64,000 nucleotides of DNA, from assembly GCF_024752355.1 (NCBI RefSeq), contig NZ_JANTHZ010000010.1, positions 62,001 through 126,000 of the forward strand, written 5' to 3'. Positions 8,445-17,111 of this stretch are shown one piece after another. Made by a program: the position numbers and the translations under genes. How positions within the stretch are numbered: position 1 is the stretch's first letter; each line of letters opens with the position of its first letter. The notes below the pieces were generated by a model that was given only the letters and a program-made list of their open reading frames with translations, was not told where the DNA came from and did not search any database. Source of the DNA: Ancylobacter mangrovi. GTDB lineage: Bacteria; Pseudomonadota; Alphaproteobacteria; Rhizobiales; Xanthobacteraceae.

Positions 8445-8690
8445 GTGAGCGACGAGTGGGCGATCATGAACTGGATCAAGCGCGGCAATGTCCGCTCCAA
8501 GATCTGGGCGATCCTGCCGGTGGAGAGCCTGGCGGTGCTGCCGCGCCTCCATGACGAGGGTCATTGGGAGGAATATCGCCGCCTGCCCGCGCGCCGCTTC
8601 GTCGACGAGGACGGGGCACGCGAGGCGATCGAATCGGACGGCTTCTGCTTCATCCCCGAGCGCATGGCGATCGGCCCGCTGGCGGACTAG
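8445..8690 (+). CDS. Small uncharacterised protein
   Basis: An 81-codon reading frame 51 bp after dctM on the same strand. GTG at 8445 is chosen as start because AAGGAGA (8431-8437) lies eight bases upstream; an ATG at 8427 is possible. The protein begins SDEWAIMNWIKRGNVRSKI and ends ESDGFCFIPERMAIGPLAD. It has no signal peptide or membrane segment and is rich in charged and aromatic residues, unlike shadow frames here. No family is recognised. As the last gene of the amidase/TRAP operon it may be a small accessory or regulatory protein; the function is unknown. Confidence 0.55.
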   Translation: MSDEWAIMNWIKRGNVRSKIWAILPVESLAVLPRLHDEGHWEEYRRLPARRFVDEDGAREAIESDGFCFIPERMAIGPLAD

Positions 8691-8840
8691 CGGCGCGCGG
8701 CAAGGCCCGCCCCTTCGTGCCGGTCGCCTCGCCTGTCATTTTCCGCTATGCGGATGCCCATGCCTTCTGCACGGGCAGCGGGGCTGCTCCCTGCTTCGCG
8801 CCCGGAGAAGGGAACGTGTCATTTGGACGGGGCCCGAGCC

Positions 8841-9524
8841 ATGCCATCGCCGACCTTCATCCCGAAGCCGCTCGTGGACCAGGCGTTCGAGTGGCTGGAA
8901 GAAGCCATCATCAAGGGCACCTACGCGCCGGGCACCAAGCTCGACGAGGTGGCGCTGGCGCGCGCCTTCAACATCAGCCGCGGGCCGGTGCGCGAGGCGA
9001 TTCGCCGGCTCGAGGGCAAGCAGCTCGTGGAGCGCGTGCCCAATATCGGCGCGCGGGTAGCCTCGTTCGCGCCGGACGCCATCTTCGACCTGCTGGAGGT
9101 GCGCGAGGGGCTGGAGGGCATCGCCGCCCGGCTGGCGACGCAGCGCATGTCGAAGGAGGCGATCGCCGGGCTCGACGCCCTGCTCGACCGCCACGCGGAG
9201 CAGGGCGAGGTGCAGGCGGGGGAAAGCTATTTCCAGCGCTCGGGCGACCACGACTTCCATTTCCGCATCATCCAGGGATCGGGAAACGCCAAGCTGATCT
9301 CGATGCTGTGCGACGACCTCTACAGCCTGCTGCGCGTCTACCGCTACCGTTCGGGCCTGCGCCCCGGCCAGGCGCCGAAGTCGCTGCAGGAGCACCGCAG
9401 CGTGGTGGAGGCGATGAAGGCGGGCGACGCGGACCGGGCCGAGCACCTCATGCGCGAGCACCTGCGGCAGGCGCGGGCGCGGCTGCGCGAGGAATTCGAG
9501 GAAGACGCGCGCAAGTCCGCGTGA
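8841..9524 (+). CDS. GntR-family regulator, FadR/FCD subfamily
   Basis: A 228-residue regulator with an N-terminal winged helix (about residues 10-75; recognition region NISRGPVREAIRRLEG) and an all-helical FCD ligand domain (about 80-220). FCD metal-site histidines and acids are present in DHDFHFRII, LQEHRSVVEAMKAGD and LMREHL, so it probably binds a small carboxylate through a metal ion. ATG 8841 is preferred because upstream residues look non-coding; the ribosome site is weak. It follows the amidase/TRAP operon and meets an enolase-superfamily gene tail to tail (27-bp gap), so it may control either operon. Which one cannot be read here. Confidence 0.88.
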   Translation: MPSPTFIPKPLVDQAFEWLEEAIIKGTYAPGTKLDEVALARAFNISRGPVREAIRRLEGKQLVERVPNIGARVASFAPDAIFDLLEVREGLEGIAARLATQRMSKEAIAGLDALLDRHAEQGEVQAGESYFQRSGDHDFHFRIIQGSGNAKLISMLCDDLYSLLRVYRYRSGLRPGQAPKSLQEHRSVVEAMKAGDADRAEHLMREHLRQARARLREEFEEDARKSA

Positions 9525-9551
9525 CCTTCGACGCCGGGCGACTCTGGCGCG

Positions 9552-10733
9552 TCAGGCGGTCGGCGGATGCCGGCGCACCGCCGCCTCGTCGATGTCCGTG
9601 CCCCAGCCCGGCCGCTGCGGCAGCACGAACTGGCCGTCCACGATCTCGGGCAGGTGGGTGTAGAACTCGCCGCGCCACGGCACGCCGTCCACGTCCATCT
9701 CCATGACGCGCAGATTGGGGATGGCGGCCGAGAAATTGGCGCTGATGAAATCCGCCAGATGGCCGAAATAATTGTGCGGCGCGATGTTGATGTCGTAGCT
9801 GTCGGCGCAGGCGGCGACCCTCAGCCCTTCCAGATAGCCGTTCCAGATCAGGTCGACGATGGCGACGTCGACCGCCCCCGCCTCGAAGAAGGCGCGGTAG
9901 CCGCGCTGGCCATAGACGTTCTCGCAGGAGGCGACCGGCGTCGTGACGCAGCGGCGCACATGGGCGAGGAAGCCGGGCTCGCGGCTGTCCATCTCGATCC
10001 ACCCCAGCCCCGCCCCTTCGAGGATGCGGCACAGGCGCAGGAAGCCTTCCGGCTTGAAGTTCATGTTGAGGTCGAGATTGATCTCGACCTCCGGACCCGC
10101 GCCGGCGCGTAGCGCCTCGATCTGGCGCAGGATCTGGCCCTCGGCGACCGGGTTGGGATTGAGCTCGGGAAAGCCCCCGCTCGCCCCGCGCCCAGGGCGG
10201 TAGGCGACGAAGCGGTCGTCTTCCTTCAGCAGAAGGTTGGTCTTCAGCGCGCGGAAGCCGCGCGCGCGCACCTCTTCGCCGATGCGCGAGAGGTCGTCAT
10301 AGCTGCGCGGCGGCTCGACACCCAGTTCCTTCGGGTAGCGCGCGCGATAGCCCACGCAGTGCGACCAGTAGAGCGGGACGCGCTCGCGCAGCGTGCCGCC
10401 GAGCAGCTCGCGCACCGGCACGCCGAGCGACTTGCCCTTCACGTCGAGCAGCGCGTTGACGATCGCCGCCACCGCCTGCTGGTTGAGCCCCACCGGCGCC
10501 TGCGAGATCAGGCTGCCGAGCCGGGCCGCGATCGCCTCGATCGCCAGCGGGTCGCGGCCGACGATCTGCTCCGCGAGAGCGGCGACCACCGCGCTGATGC
10601 CGGTGTTGCTGGAGCCCGGACCATCCGTGTACTCGGACCAGCCGACGATGCCGTCCGAGGTCTCCAGCCGCAGGAAGGAGATGGTGCGCCATCCGAACGC
10701 GGCGTGGAGGATGTCGGCGCGCGTGATCTTCAT
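9552..10733 (-). CDS. Enolase-superfamily (mandelate racemase-like) enzyme 2
   Basis: A 393-residue enolase-superfamily enzyme. Second-strand motif is Lys164-x-Asn166 (LKTNLL) rather than KxK; metal ligands are Asp221 (NLDLNMNF), Glu247 (WIEMDS) and Glu271 (SCENVYG); the seventh-strand base is His320 (APHNYFG). The motif suggests a one-sided or atypical acid/base arrangement, so dehydration or stereospecific proton transfer is more likely than 1,1-racemisation (inference). It is last in the minus-strand run tctC-tctB-tctA-enzyme 3-enzyme 2, 58 bp after enzyme 3, and so probably acts on a carboxylate imported by that TTT system. Confidence 0.88.
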   Translation of the reverse strand: MKITRADILHAAFGWRTISFLRLETSDGIVGWSEYTDGPGSSNTGISAVVAALAEQIVGRDPLAIEAIAARLGSLISQAPVGLNQQAVAAIVNALLDVKGKSLGVPVRELLGGTLRERVPLYWSHCVGYRARYPKELGVEPPRSYDDLSRIGEEVRARGFRALKTNLLLKEDDRFVAYRPGRGASGGFPELNPNPVAEGQILRQIEALRAGAGPEVEINLDLNMNFKPEGFLRLCRILEGAGLGWIEMDSREPGFLAHVRRCVTTPVASCENVYGQRGYRAFFEAGAVDVAIVDLIWNGYLEGLRVAACADSYDINIAPHNYFGHLADFISANFSAAIPNLRVMEMDVDGVPWRGEFYTHLPEIVDGQFVLPQRPGWGTDIDEAAVRRHPPTA

Positions 10734-10791
10734 CGTGTTGTTCTACCGGCGATGGCAAGGAGGCCGGGGCGCGCGGCCCCGGCCGGAGGGA

Positions 10792-11931
10792 TCACACGAA
10801 GCCGGGACCCTCGATGACGGGGTTGGCCTTGATGAAGTCCTCGTCGACTTCCAGACCGATACCCGGTCCTTCCAGCGGATGCACGCAGCCATCCGCGCCG
10901 ACCTCGTAGGGCTTGTTCTTGAACGGACCCTCGCGCAGCGGGTTGCAGCCCTCGCTCGACTCGAAGAAGCCGCCATTCTCGATCGAGGCCAGCACGTGGA
11001 TGCCGGCCGCCAGATCCAGTCCGGTGACGCCGCCATGCGGATGCACGGCGATGTTCCAGGTCGAGGCGCAGGCGGCGATACGCATGATCTCGGTCACGCC
11101 GCCGCACTTGCCGACATCCGGCTGGAAGATGCGGATGTTGCCGGAATCGAGATGCGGGATGAACTCGAAGCGGGTGTAGGAATTCTCGCCCAGCGCGAGC
11201 TGGGTCGAGGAGAAGGTGGCCGCGATCTCGTAGGCCTTGGTGTTGGTGGCCGGGAACGGCTCCTCCAGCCAGTACACGTCGAGCTCCTCCATCGCCGGCA
11301 TCACGCGGCGACAGTCGTCGAGGCTGTAGGCCGTGTTGGCGTCGGTGAGGATGGTGAGGTCGGGGAAGCGCTCGCGCACCGCGCTGATGCGGGCGATGTC
11401 CTGCTTGTTGGTCTGGCCGAGGCGCAGCTTCACCGCGCGGAAGCCCTTCTCGACGAAGCCGCCGACCTCCTCGACCGTCTCCTCGGGCGTGCGGAAGCCG
11501 AGCGCGCCGCCACCGCCGGCATAGGCCGGGATCGGCTTCTGCGAGCCGCCGAGCAGCTTGTAGAGTGGCATGTTGGCCGCCTTGCCCTTGATGTCCCACA
11601 GCGCCATGTCGATGCCGCTCAGCGCGATCACCGAGCCGGCGCCCATGCCATGGCTGCCGATCTGGGCCTTGTAGACCTTGTCCCAGATCGCGGTCGTCTG
11701 CGAGGCGTCCATGCCCAAGACGAGGTCGCGCATGGTGGTGTTGATGATGTGCGCCACCGCGCCGGGGTTGCGCGCATGGTGCGCCTCGCCCCAGCCGATG
11801 ATGCCCTCGTCGGTCACGATCTTGATGATGGTGGCGTCGCGCTTGGTGAGCTTGCCCAGTCCCAGCGTGTTCTGCCGCTCGGGGGGAAGCCGCACCGAGA
11901 GCGGATAGCCGATGACGTCGATGATCTTCAT
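10792..11931 (-). CDS. Enolase-superfamily (mandelate racemase-like) enzyme 3
   Basis: A 379-residue enzyme with a full capping domain (1-130) and modified barrel. Visible catalytic residues are Lys168-x-Arg170 (VKLRLG), Asp197 (TDANTAY), Glu223 (WLEEP), Glu249 (LGENSY), Asp272 (QPDVGK) and His297/His299 (VHPHGG), so the Asp-His dyad of the mandelate racemase group is intact while the second lysine is Arg. Family members dehydrate acid sugars or racemise alpha-hydroxy acids. It follows tctA by 43 bp and precedes enzyme 2, with which it is 379 versus 393 residues long but clearly different in active site, so the two are not a simple tandem duplication. Confidence 0.9.
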   Translation of the reverse strand: MKIIDVIGYPLSVRLPPERQNTLGLGKLTKRDATIIKIVTDEGIIGWGEAHHARNPGAVAHIINTTMRDLVLGMDASQTTAIWDKVYKAQIGSHGMGAGSVIALSGIDMALWDIKGKAANMPLYKLLGGSQKPIPAYAGGGGALGFRTPEETVEEVGGFVEKGFRAVKLRLGQTNKQDIARISAVRERFPDLTILTDANTAYSLDDCRRVMPAMEELDVYWLEEPFPATNTKAYEIAATFSSTQLALGENSYTRFEFIPHLDSGNIRIFQPDVGKCGGVTEIMRIAACASTWNIAVHPHGGVTGLDLAAGIHVLASIENGGFFESSEGCNPLREGPFKNKPYEVGADGCVHPLEGPGIGLEVDEDFIKANPVIEGPGFV

Positions 11932-11974
11932 GTCGAACTCCGGAATATGGGCGTCGTCGGGCCCGTCGGCACAG

Positions 11975-13471
11975 TTATTCGGTCTCGATCACGCTCTTGA
12001 AGCGATGCCGGACGAGCGGGTAGAGCAGGCAGAGGAAGGCCACCACGAGCAGGGCCAGGCTGATCGGCCGCTCGAAGAAGACGGTGGGCGAGCCCATCGA
12101 GATCACCAGCGACTGGCGCAGCGCGTTCTCCGCGTCGGGCCCGAGCACGAGGGCGATGACCAGCGGCGCGGCCGGGATGCCCGAGGCGCGGAAGCCGTAG
12201 CCCAGCACCGTGAAGGCGATCATCAGCCAGATGTCCCACATCGAGTTGTCGACGCTGTAGACGCCGATGACGCACAGCGAGGCGACGATGACGGGGAGCG
12301 TCCGCTCGGAGATGACGAACAGCCAGATGAAGAACGGCACCAGAAGGATGTTCTGCGCGAGCAGCATCAGGTTGCCGACATACATGCTGGCGATCAGGCC
12401 CCAGGCGACGTCCGCATGCTCGGTGAAGAGCCGCGGGCCCGGCTGGATGCCGAGGATGATGAAGGCACCGATCAGCACCGCCGTGGTCGCCGAGCCGGGA
12501 ATGCCGAGCGCGAGCAGCGGCACGAAGGCGCCGGAGCTGGCGGCGTTGTTGGCCGATTCCGGGCCGGCGACGCCTTCCAGCGCACCCTGGCCGAAGCGTT
12601 CGGGCGTCTTGGAGATCTGCTTCTCGACGCCGTAGGAGACGAAGGAGGCGATGGTCGCGCCCGCACCGGGCAGGATGCCGAGGAAGAAGCCGAGGAAGCC
12701 GCCGCGCACCATCGCCGCCCAGGTCTGCTTGAGATCGGCCATGGAGGGCAGGATCTCGCGGATCTTGAGCTTGATGTTCTGCTGCTTGGCCTCGGGTTGG
12801 GGATGGACGATGTCGTAGACGATCTCCGACAGGCCGAACAGGCCGACCACGGCCGGGATGAAGCCGATGCCGTCGATGAGCTCCATCGTGCCCCAGGTCA
12901 GGCGCGCCTGGCCGGAGATGATGTCCTGCCCGACGGTCGCCAGCAGCAGGCCGAGGAACAGCGACAGGAACGACTTCACCATGTTGCCGCGGGCGAGCGA
13001 GGAGACCATCACGAAGGCGAGGATGGTGACCGCGAAATATTCCGGCGGGCCGAACACGAGCGCCATGCGGGCGAGCGGGATGGCGAGCACGCTGAGCAGG
13101 ATGAGGCCGATGGTGCCGGCGATGAACGAGCCGATCGCCGCGAGGCCGAGGGCGACGCCGCCCTTGCCCTGCTTGGCCAGCGGATGGCCGTCATAGGTGG
13201 TAACGACCGAGGCGCTTTCGCCCGGCACGTTGAGCAGCACCGAGGTGATCGTGCCGCCATACATGGCGCCGTAATAGATGCCCGCCATGGCCACCAGCGC
13301 GATCAGCGGATCGACGCCATAGGTAATGGGCAGAAGAACGGCGATGGCCGCGCTCGGTCCGAGGCCCGGCAGGACGCCGACTAGCGTTCCCGCGAAGGTA
13401 CCGAGGAAACACATCAGGAGCAGCCAGGGGTCCATCATCCTGGCGAAACCGTCGATCAACGGGGTAAGCAT
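11975..13471 (-). CDS. Tripartite tricarboxylate transporter large permease (TctA family)
   Basis: A 498-residue membrane protein with about 11-12 hydrophobic segments. TctA signatures are clear: LVGVLPGLGPSAAIAVLLP near residue 35, LLNVPGESASV, and a second internal-repeat copy ILPGAGATIASFVSYG followed by LALGIPGSATTAVLIGAF. It is the channel subunit for carboxylates such as citrate or other di/tricarboxylates and works with the TctB and TctC genes immediately upstream (13500, 14029). The gap to tctB is 28 bp. Two enolase-superfamily enzymes follow on the same strand. Confidence 0.93.
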   Translation of the reverse strand: MLTPLIDGFARMMDPWLLLMCFLGTFAGTLVGVLPGLGPSAAIAVLLPITYGVDPLIALVAMAGIYYGAMYGGTITSVLLNVPGESASVVTTYDGHPLAKQGKGGVALGLAAIGSFIAGTIGLILLSVLAIPLARMALVFGPPEYFAVTILAFVMVSSLARGNMVKSFLSLFLGLLLATVGQDIISGQARLTWGTMELIDGIGFIPAVVGLFGLSEIVYDIVHPQPEAKQQNIKLKIREILPSMADLKQTWAAMVRGGFLGFFLGILPGAGATIASFVSYGVEKQISKTPERFGQGALEGVAGPESANNAASSGAFVPLLALGIPGSATTAVLIGAFIILGIQPGPRLFTEHADVAWGLIASMYVGNLMLLAQNILLVPFFIWLFVISERTLPVIVASLCVIGVYSVDNSMWDIWLMIAFTVLGYGFRASGIPAAPLVIALVLGPDAENALRQSLVISMGSPTVFFERPISLALLVVAFLCLLYPLVRHRFKSVIETE

Positions 13472-13499
13472 TTCGGATCCTTAGCTCTTGCTGGAAGGC

Positions 13500-13961
13500 T
13501 TACGAAAACAACAAGCCAGGTTCCAAAGGAACTTCGAGCAGGTAGTGGAAGGCGGCATACAGCGCGGCGCCCCAGATGACGCTGAAGGCGATGTTCTTGA
13601 CGAGGCCGAGGCCGGAGAAGAACTGGCAGAACAGGAAGCAGAAGAGGATCGTCGAGAACAGGAACCCGACCACGTAGATCGAGGCGACGAACAGGACGAG
13701 AAGGAGGATGCACAGCACTCCCCTCATCGAGTTCTTCTCGCCGACCCCGTCGCTTCCCCCCTGTCGCACGGAATCGAACAGCACCGCGGCGCTGCAGATC
13801 AGCAGGCCGATGGAGTAGATCATCGGCAGGGCGCCGGGTCCGAGCGTGTAGTCGGCGGACAGAGAAAGCTGGTTGGCCGCGTAGACCTGAGCGGCGGCGA
13901 ACGCCACCATGAAGGCCGAGACCACGATCTCGGCGTTTAGGGGGAAGGCTTTATTGCCCAT
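13500..13961 (-). CDS. Tripartite tricarboxylate transporter small permease (TctB family)
   Basis: A 153-residue membrane protein with four hydrophobic segments, for example VVSAFMVAFAAAQVYAAN and a central VLCILLLVLFVASIYVVGF. The LSADYTLGPGALPMIYSIG stretch is the conserved TctB loop containing G-P-G-x-x-P. Start: ATG at 13961, eight bases downstream of GGAG; an in-frame TTG two codons upstream is too close to that site. It lies between tctC and tctA and is the accessory small subunit of the importer. Confidence 0.88.
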   Translation of the reverse strand: MGNKAFPLNAEIVVSAFMVAFAAAQVYAANQLSLSADYTLGPGALPMIYSIGLLICSAAVLFDSVRQGGSDGVGEKNSMRGVLCILLLVLFVASIYVVGFLFSTILFCFLFCQFFSGLGLVKNIAFSVIWGAALYAAFHYLLEVPLEPGLLFS

Positions 13962-13977
13962 GGACAAGGCTCCACTC

Positions 13978-14001
13978 GCGGAGAGCCCGCAGGCTCTCCG
14001 C
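13978..14001 (-). promoter_or_regulatory. Intercistronic hairpin after tctC
   Basis: Perfect inverted repeat GCGGAGAGCC / GGCTCTCCGC (10-bp stem, four-base loop CGCA) in the 67-bp gap between tctC and tctB. It lacks a U-tract on either strand. Position and form match the hairpin after dctP at 6462-6489, suggesting the same role in raising binding-protein mRNA relative to permease mRNA (inference). Confidence 0.6.
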
Positions 14002-14028
14002 TGCCGAGATGACGGCCGCTCCGAAAGG

Positions 14029-14979
14029 TCACTTCTTCGGAAGCGACTGGCTTAGGAATTCGATCTGCTTGGTGACCACGTCCCGCACTTCTTCCGGCGA
14101 GCTGTAGGACACCCGCTGGGAGACCTTCTTGGCACGCTCGACATATTCGGGATCTTCGGTCGCCTGCTTGACGGCGTCCCGCAGCTTCTTCAGGACCGCC
14201 GGGTCCATGCCGGCCGGCGCGATCATGCCGCGGCTGGAGGCGCTGATCGGCAGGTCGAAGCCCTGCTCCTTGAAGGTCGGCACGTCCGGGATCAGCGGAT
14301 TGCGCTTGTCGCCGCCGACGCCGAGGATGCGCACGCTGCCCTCCTGCATGAGCGGGAGGACCTCGCTCACCGCCAGGCCGAGCGCGTCGATATGGCCGCC
14401 GAGCAGCGCGGTCACCGCCTCCGGCGTGCCGGCGAAGTTGACGACGCGGAACTTGGCGTCAGCCTTTGCCGCCAGCGCCAGCGACACCAGCCCGTCGAGG
14501 CTGGTCGAGCCGGTCGCGCCGTAGGACAGCCCGCCCGGATGCGCCTTCAGATAGGTGACGACGTCGCCGAGGCTCTTGTAGGGGCTCTTGGCCGGGACGA
14601 CGACGATCGCCGGGTCGACCATCACGTTGCCCAGGAAGTCGAAGGACTTGAGCGGGTCGATCGGCAGGCCGCCGCTGGCGGTAACGCCGGAGATCGCGGG
14701 ATAGTTGACGCTGCCAAGCGTATAGCCGTCCGGCTTGGAGCGGGCGACCTCGGTCCAGGCCACCGCGCCGCCGGCGCCCGGCTTGTTGATGACCACGACC
14801 GGCTGGCCGAGGATCTTCTGAAGGGTCGGGGCGACGGTGCGGATGGTGGCGTCCATCGCGCCGCCGGCGCTGAATCCGACGATCACCTGGATCGGACGAT
14901 CCGGGTAGTCGGCGAAGGCGGCGGCAGAGGTCAGAAGCGTACCCGCGACCGCAAGCGCTACGCGCAAGGTTGATTTCAT
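14029..14979 (-). CDS. Tripartite tricarboxylate transporter binding protein (TctC/Bug family)
   Basis: A 316-residue periplasmic receptor. The signal peptide is residues 1-23 (hydrophobic VALAVAGTLLTSAAAFA). The mature start YPDRPIQVIVGFSAGG is the Bug-family signature preceding the ligand loop, followed by VVVINKPGAGGAVAW and PDGYTLGS. The ATG at 14979 has GGAGGAA about six bases upstream. It heads the operon tctC-tctB-tctA with two enolase-superfamily enzymes. It is strikingly similar to the lone tctC at 22445 (same YGATGS, FAGT and SSRGM blocks), so the two may share a substrate class. A TATATGAT operator candidate lies 70 bp upstream. Confidence 0.93.
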   Translation of the reverse strand: MKSTLRVALAVAGTLLTSAAAFADYPDRPIQVIVGFSAGGAMDATIRTVAPTLQKILGQPVVVINKPGAGGAVAWTEVARSKPDGYTLGSVNYPAISGVTASGGLPIDPLKSFDFLGNVMVDPAIVVVPAKSPYKSLGDVVTYLKAHPGGLSYGATGSTSLDGLVSLALAAKADAKFRVVNFAGTPEAVTALLGGHIDALGLAVSEVLPLMQEGSVRILGVGGDKRNPLIPDVPTFKEQGFDLPISASSRGMIAPAGMDPAVLKKLRDAVKQATEDPEYVERAKKVSQRVSYSSPEEVRDVVTKQIEFLSQSLPKK

Positions 14980-15044
14980 CGTTTCCTCCAAGGTTGACGA
15001 AAGTTCTTTGGCCGGATGTCGTTAATCGCATCCGGTACAACGTA

Positions 15045-15060
15045 TCATATATGATATCAC
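15045..15060. promoter_or_regulatory. Candidate GntR operator, site A (upstream of tctC)
   Basis: The palindrome ATCATATATGAT at 15045-15056, extended by ATCA, lies in the AT-rich gap between the VOC gene and the start of the tctCBA operon. It contains TATATGAT (15049-15056), found also at 17010, 17857 and 23404 in promoter regions around the GntR gene at 17112. The palindromic form and promoter position support a repressor site; assignment to that GntR is inference. Confidence 0.6.
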
Positions 15061-15125
15061 ATCGACAGAACGTCAAGCTTTACTTGTTGTTTCTTGCTAT
15101 TTTTGAGCCTCTCCGCTGAGATATA

Positions 15126-15500
15126 TTACATACGTTGCAGCAGTTCGATTTTGATACGTTCCGGACCTTCGATGAATACGGTCCAGACACCCGGACGGGC
15201 CATCGTCACCGGCTCGACGATGACCGCACCCTTCCCGACCAGTTCCTCCGCCGCGGCCTTCACGTCGGCCACCACGAAGGCGAGATGGTCGATCGGCCCC
15301 GGCCCGCCCACGGCGCCGCCCGCCGCGCGCGGCGAGAGCGTCAGCTTCACCCCGCCGAGGTCGAGATCGACCTTGGGCCGCGCCGGCGGGTCGATCCGGT
15401 TGACGACGCGCGCGCCGAGCCGGTCGCAGAACCAGTCGGCCGCCGCGATGTAGTCGTCGAGCCGCAGATGAACGTGATCGAACCGGCACGCGATCGACAT
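15126..15500 (-). CDS. VOC-family (glyoxalase/bleomycin resistance-like) protein
   Basis: A 124-residue single-domain vicinal-oxygen-chelate protein. The two beta-alpha-beta-beta-beta halves are visible: FDHVHLRLDDYIAAADWF at the N-terminus, giving a metal-binding His9, and PIDHLAFVVADVKAAAEEL in the middle; the C-terminal strand IKIELLQ supplies the usual glutamate ligand. Members catalyse isomerisation, epimerisation or ring-opening at metal-bound oxygen atoms. The ATG at 15500 follows AGGAG by eight bases. It starts 23 bp after the aldehyde dehydrogenase stop, so the two are an operon; a role as a lyase or epimerase in the same catabolic route is likely, but the reaction is unknown. Confidence 0.85.
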   Translation of the reverse strand: MSIACRFDHVHLRLDDYIAAADWFCDRLGARVVNRIDPPARPKVDLDLGGVKLTLSPRAAGGAVGGPGPIDHLAFVVADVKAAAEELVGKGAVIVEPVTMARPGVWTVFIEGPERIKIELLQRM

Positions 15501-15523
15501 GGGTCCACTCCTCGCCGCCGCCG

Positions 15524-16993
15524 TCACCAGGCGACGGAGACGTACTGCGCCTCGAGGAATTCGAGCATGCCCTCATGCCCGCCCTCGCGGCCGAGGCCGG
15601 ACTGCTTCACGCCGCCGAACGGCGCCGCGGGGTCCGACACCAGGCCGCGATTGAGGCCGACCATGCCGAAGTCGAGCTGCTCGGAGATGGCGAGGCCGCG
15701 CTTGAGGTCGCGGGTGAAGAGATAGGCGACGAGACCGTATTCGGTGTCGTTGCACTTGCGCACCAGCTCGGCCTCGTCGTCGAAGCGGGTGATCGCGGCG
15801 ACCGGGCCGAATATCTCCTCACGGAAGCAGTCCGCATCCTCGGGCACGTCCACCATCACCGTCGGCGGGTAGTAGAAGCCGTGGCCATTGGGCAGGGTGC
15901 CGCCGGTCGTCACCCTGGCGCCGCGCGCCACGGCGTCCTGCACCAGCTCGTGCACCTTGCGGCGCGTGGCGTCGTTCACCAGCGAGCCGACCTGCACACC
16001 CTCCTCGAGGCCGTAGCCGACCTTCATCTCGGCCATGCGCGTTGTCAGCTTGTCGGCGAAGGCGTCGTGGACCGAGGAATGCACATAGAAGCGGTTCGCC
16101 GCGGTGCAGGCCTCGCCGAGATTGCGCATCTTGGCGAGGATGGCGCCCTCGACGGCGGCGTCGATGTCGGCATCGGCCAGCACTGCGAAGGGCGCGTTGC
16201 CGCCGAGCTCCATCGCCGGCTTGACGACGGTTCGGGCCGCCACCGCGAGAAGCTTGCGCCCGACCTCGGTCGAGCCGGTGAAGGAGACCACCCGCACCCG
16301 CGGGTCGCCGAGCAGCATCTCGGCGAGCGGGCCGGAGCGGCGCGAGGGAAGGACGTTGACGAGGCCGGCCGGCACGCCCGCCTTCTCCAGCAGCGGCATC
16401 AGCGCCAGCATGGTGAGCGGCGTCTCGGAGGCCGGCTTGATGATGACCGGGCAGCCCGCCGCCAACGCCGGGGCGATCTTGCGCGTGCCCATCGCCGCCG
16501 GGTAGTTCCACGGCGTGATGAGCACGGCGATGCCCGCCGGGCGGTGCTGGACGAGGATGCGGGCGCCGGTGGCCGGCCCGCGCGCCATCTCGCCGATGTT
16601 GCGCACCGCCTCCTCGGCGTACCAGCGGAAGAACTCGGCGGCATAGGAGACCTCGGCGCGCGAATCCGGCAGCGCCTTGCCGTTCTCCATCGTGATAAGG
16701 CGCGCGAGGCGCTCGTGATCGGCCATGATGAGCTCATAGGCCTTGCGCAGGATCTCGCCGCGCTCGCGTGCGCTGCGCGCCGCCCACGGCCCGAACGCCT
16801 TGTCCGCCGCCTCGAGCGCGGCCGCACCGTCCTCGAGGGTGGCGTCGGCGACCTCGGCGATGGTCTTGCCCGTGCCGGGATCGACCACGGGAAACGTGCC
16901 GCCCTCGCTTCCCTCGCGCCATTGCCCGTCGATGTACAGGCGGGTCGGCACGTTCAGGAGCTCCTGGTCGACGGCAGGTTCGGAAAGGGACAT
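15524..16993 (-). CDS. NAD(P)-dependent aldehyde dehydrogenase, succinate-semialdehyde-dehydrogenase-like
   Basis: A 489-residue aldehyde dehydrogenase oxidising an aldehyde to a carboxylate. Catalytic residues are Asn163 (TPWNYP), Lys186 (IIKPASE), Glu262 (MELGGNAP) and Cys296 (GEACTAANR). The C-terminal NRGLVSDPAAPFGGVKQSG segment resembles the succinate- and glutarate-semialdehyde dehydrogenase branch. Length is standard. It follows the GntR gene on the same strand with its own candidate operator at 17005-17033. With the adjacent Fe-alcohol dehydrogenase and Ldh2 enzyme it suggests a pathway passing through a semialdehyde (inference). Confidence 0.9.
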   Translation of the reverse strand: MSLSEPAVDQELLNVPTRLYIDGQWREGSEGGTFPVVDPGTGKTIAEVADATLEDGAAALEAADKAFGPWAARSARERGEILRKAYELIMADHERLARLITMENGKALPDSRAEVSYAAEFFRWYAEEAVRNIGEMARGPATGARILVQHRPAGIAVLITPWNYPAAMGTRKIAPALAAGCPVIIKPASETPLTMLALMPLLEKAGVPAGLVNVLPSRRSGPLAEMLLGDPRVRVVSFTGSTEVGRKLLAVAARTVVKPAMELGGNAPFAVLADADIDAAVEGAILAKMRNLGEACTAANRFYVHSSVHDAFADKLTTRMAEMKVGYGLEEGVQVGSLVNDATRRKVHELVQDAVARGARVTTGGTLPNGHGFYYPPTVMVDVPEDADCFREEIFGPVAAITRFDDEAELVRKCNDTEYGLVAYLFTRDLKRGLAISEQLDFGMVGLNRGLVSDPAAPFGGVKQSGLGREGGHEGMLEFLEAQYVSVAW

Positions 16994-17004
16994 CTCGCAC
17001 CCAA

Positions 17005-17033
17005 CATAATATATGATCTGATATATGGTTATG
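17005..17033. promoter_or_regulatory. Candidate GntR operator, site B (upstream of aldehyde dehydrogenase)
   Basis: AT-rich patch with outer arms CATAA / TTATG (17005-17009, 17029-17033) enclosing TATATGAT (17010-17017) and TCTGATAT (17017-17024). It begins 12 bp upstream of the dehydrogenase start and shares both octamers with site D at 23404-23426. It lies between the GntR gene and the dehydrogenase gene, so it could give the latter its own regulated promoter. Confidence 0.6.
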
Positions 17034-17111
17034 ACGGCGGGCGCGACACGTCAAGCATGCCGATCACCTCATAGGGCCGCTTTATCGAAACCGGGGCACC
17101 GCCCCGGCCCG

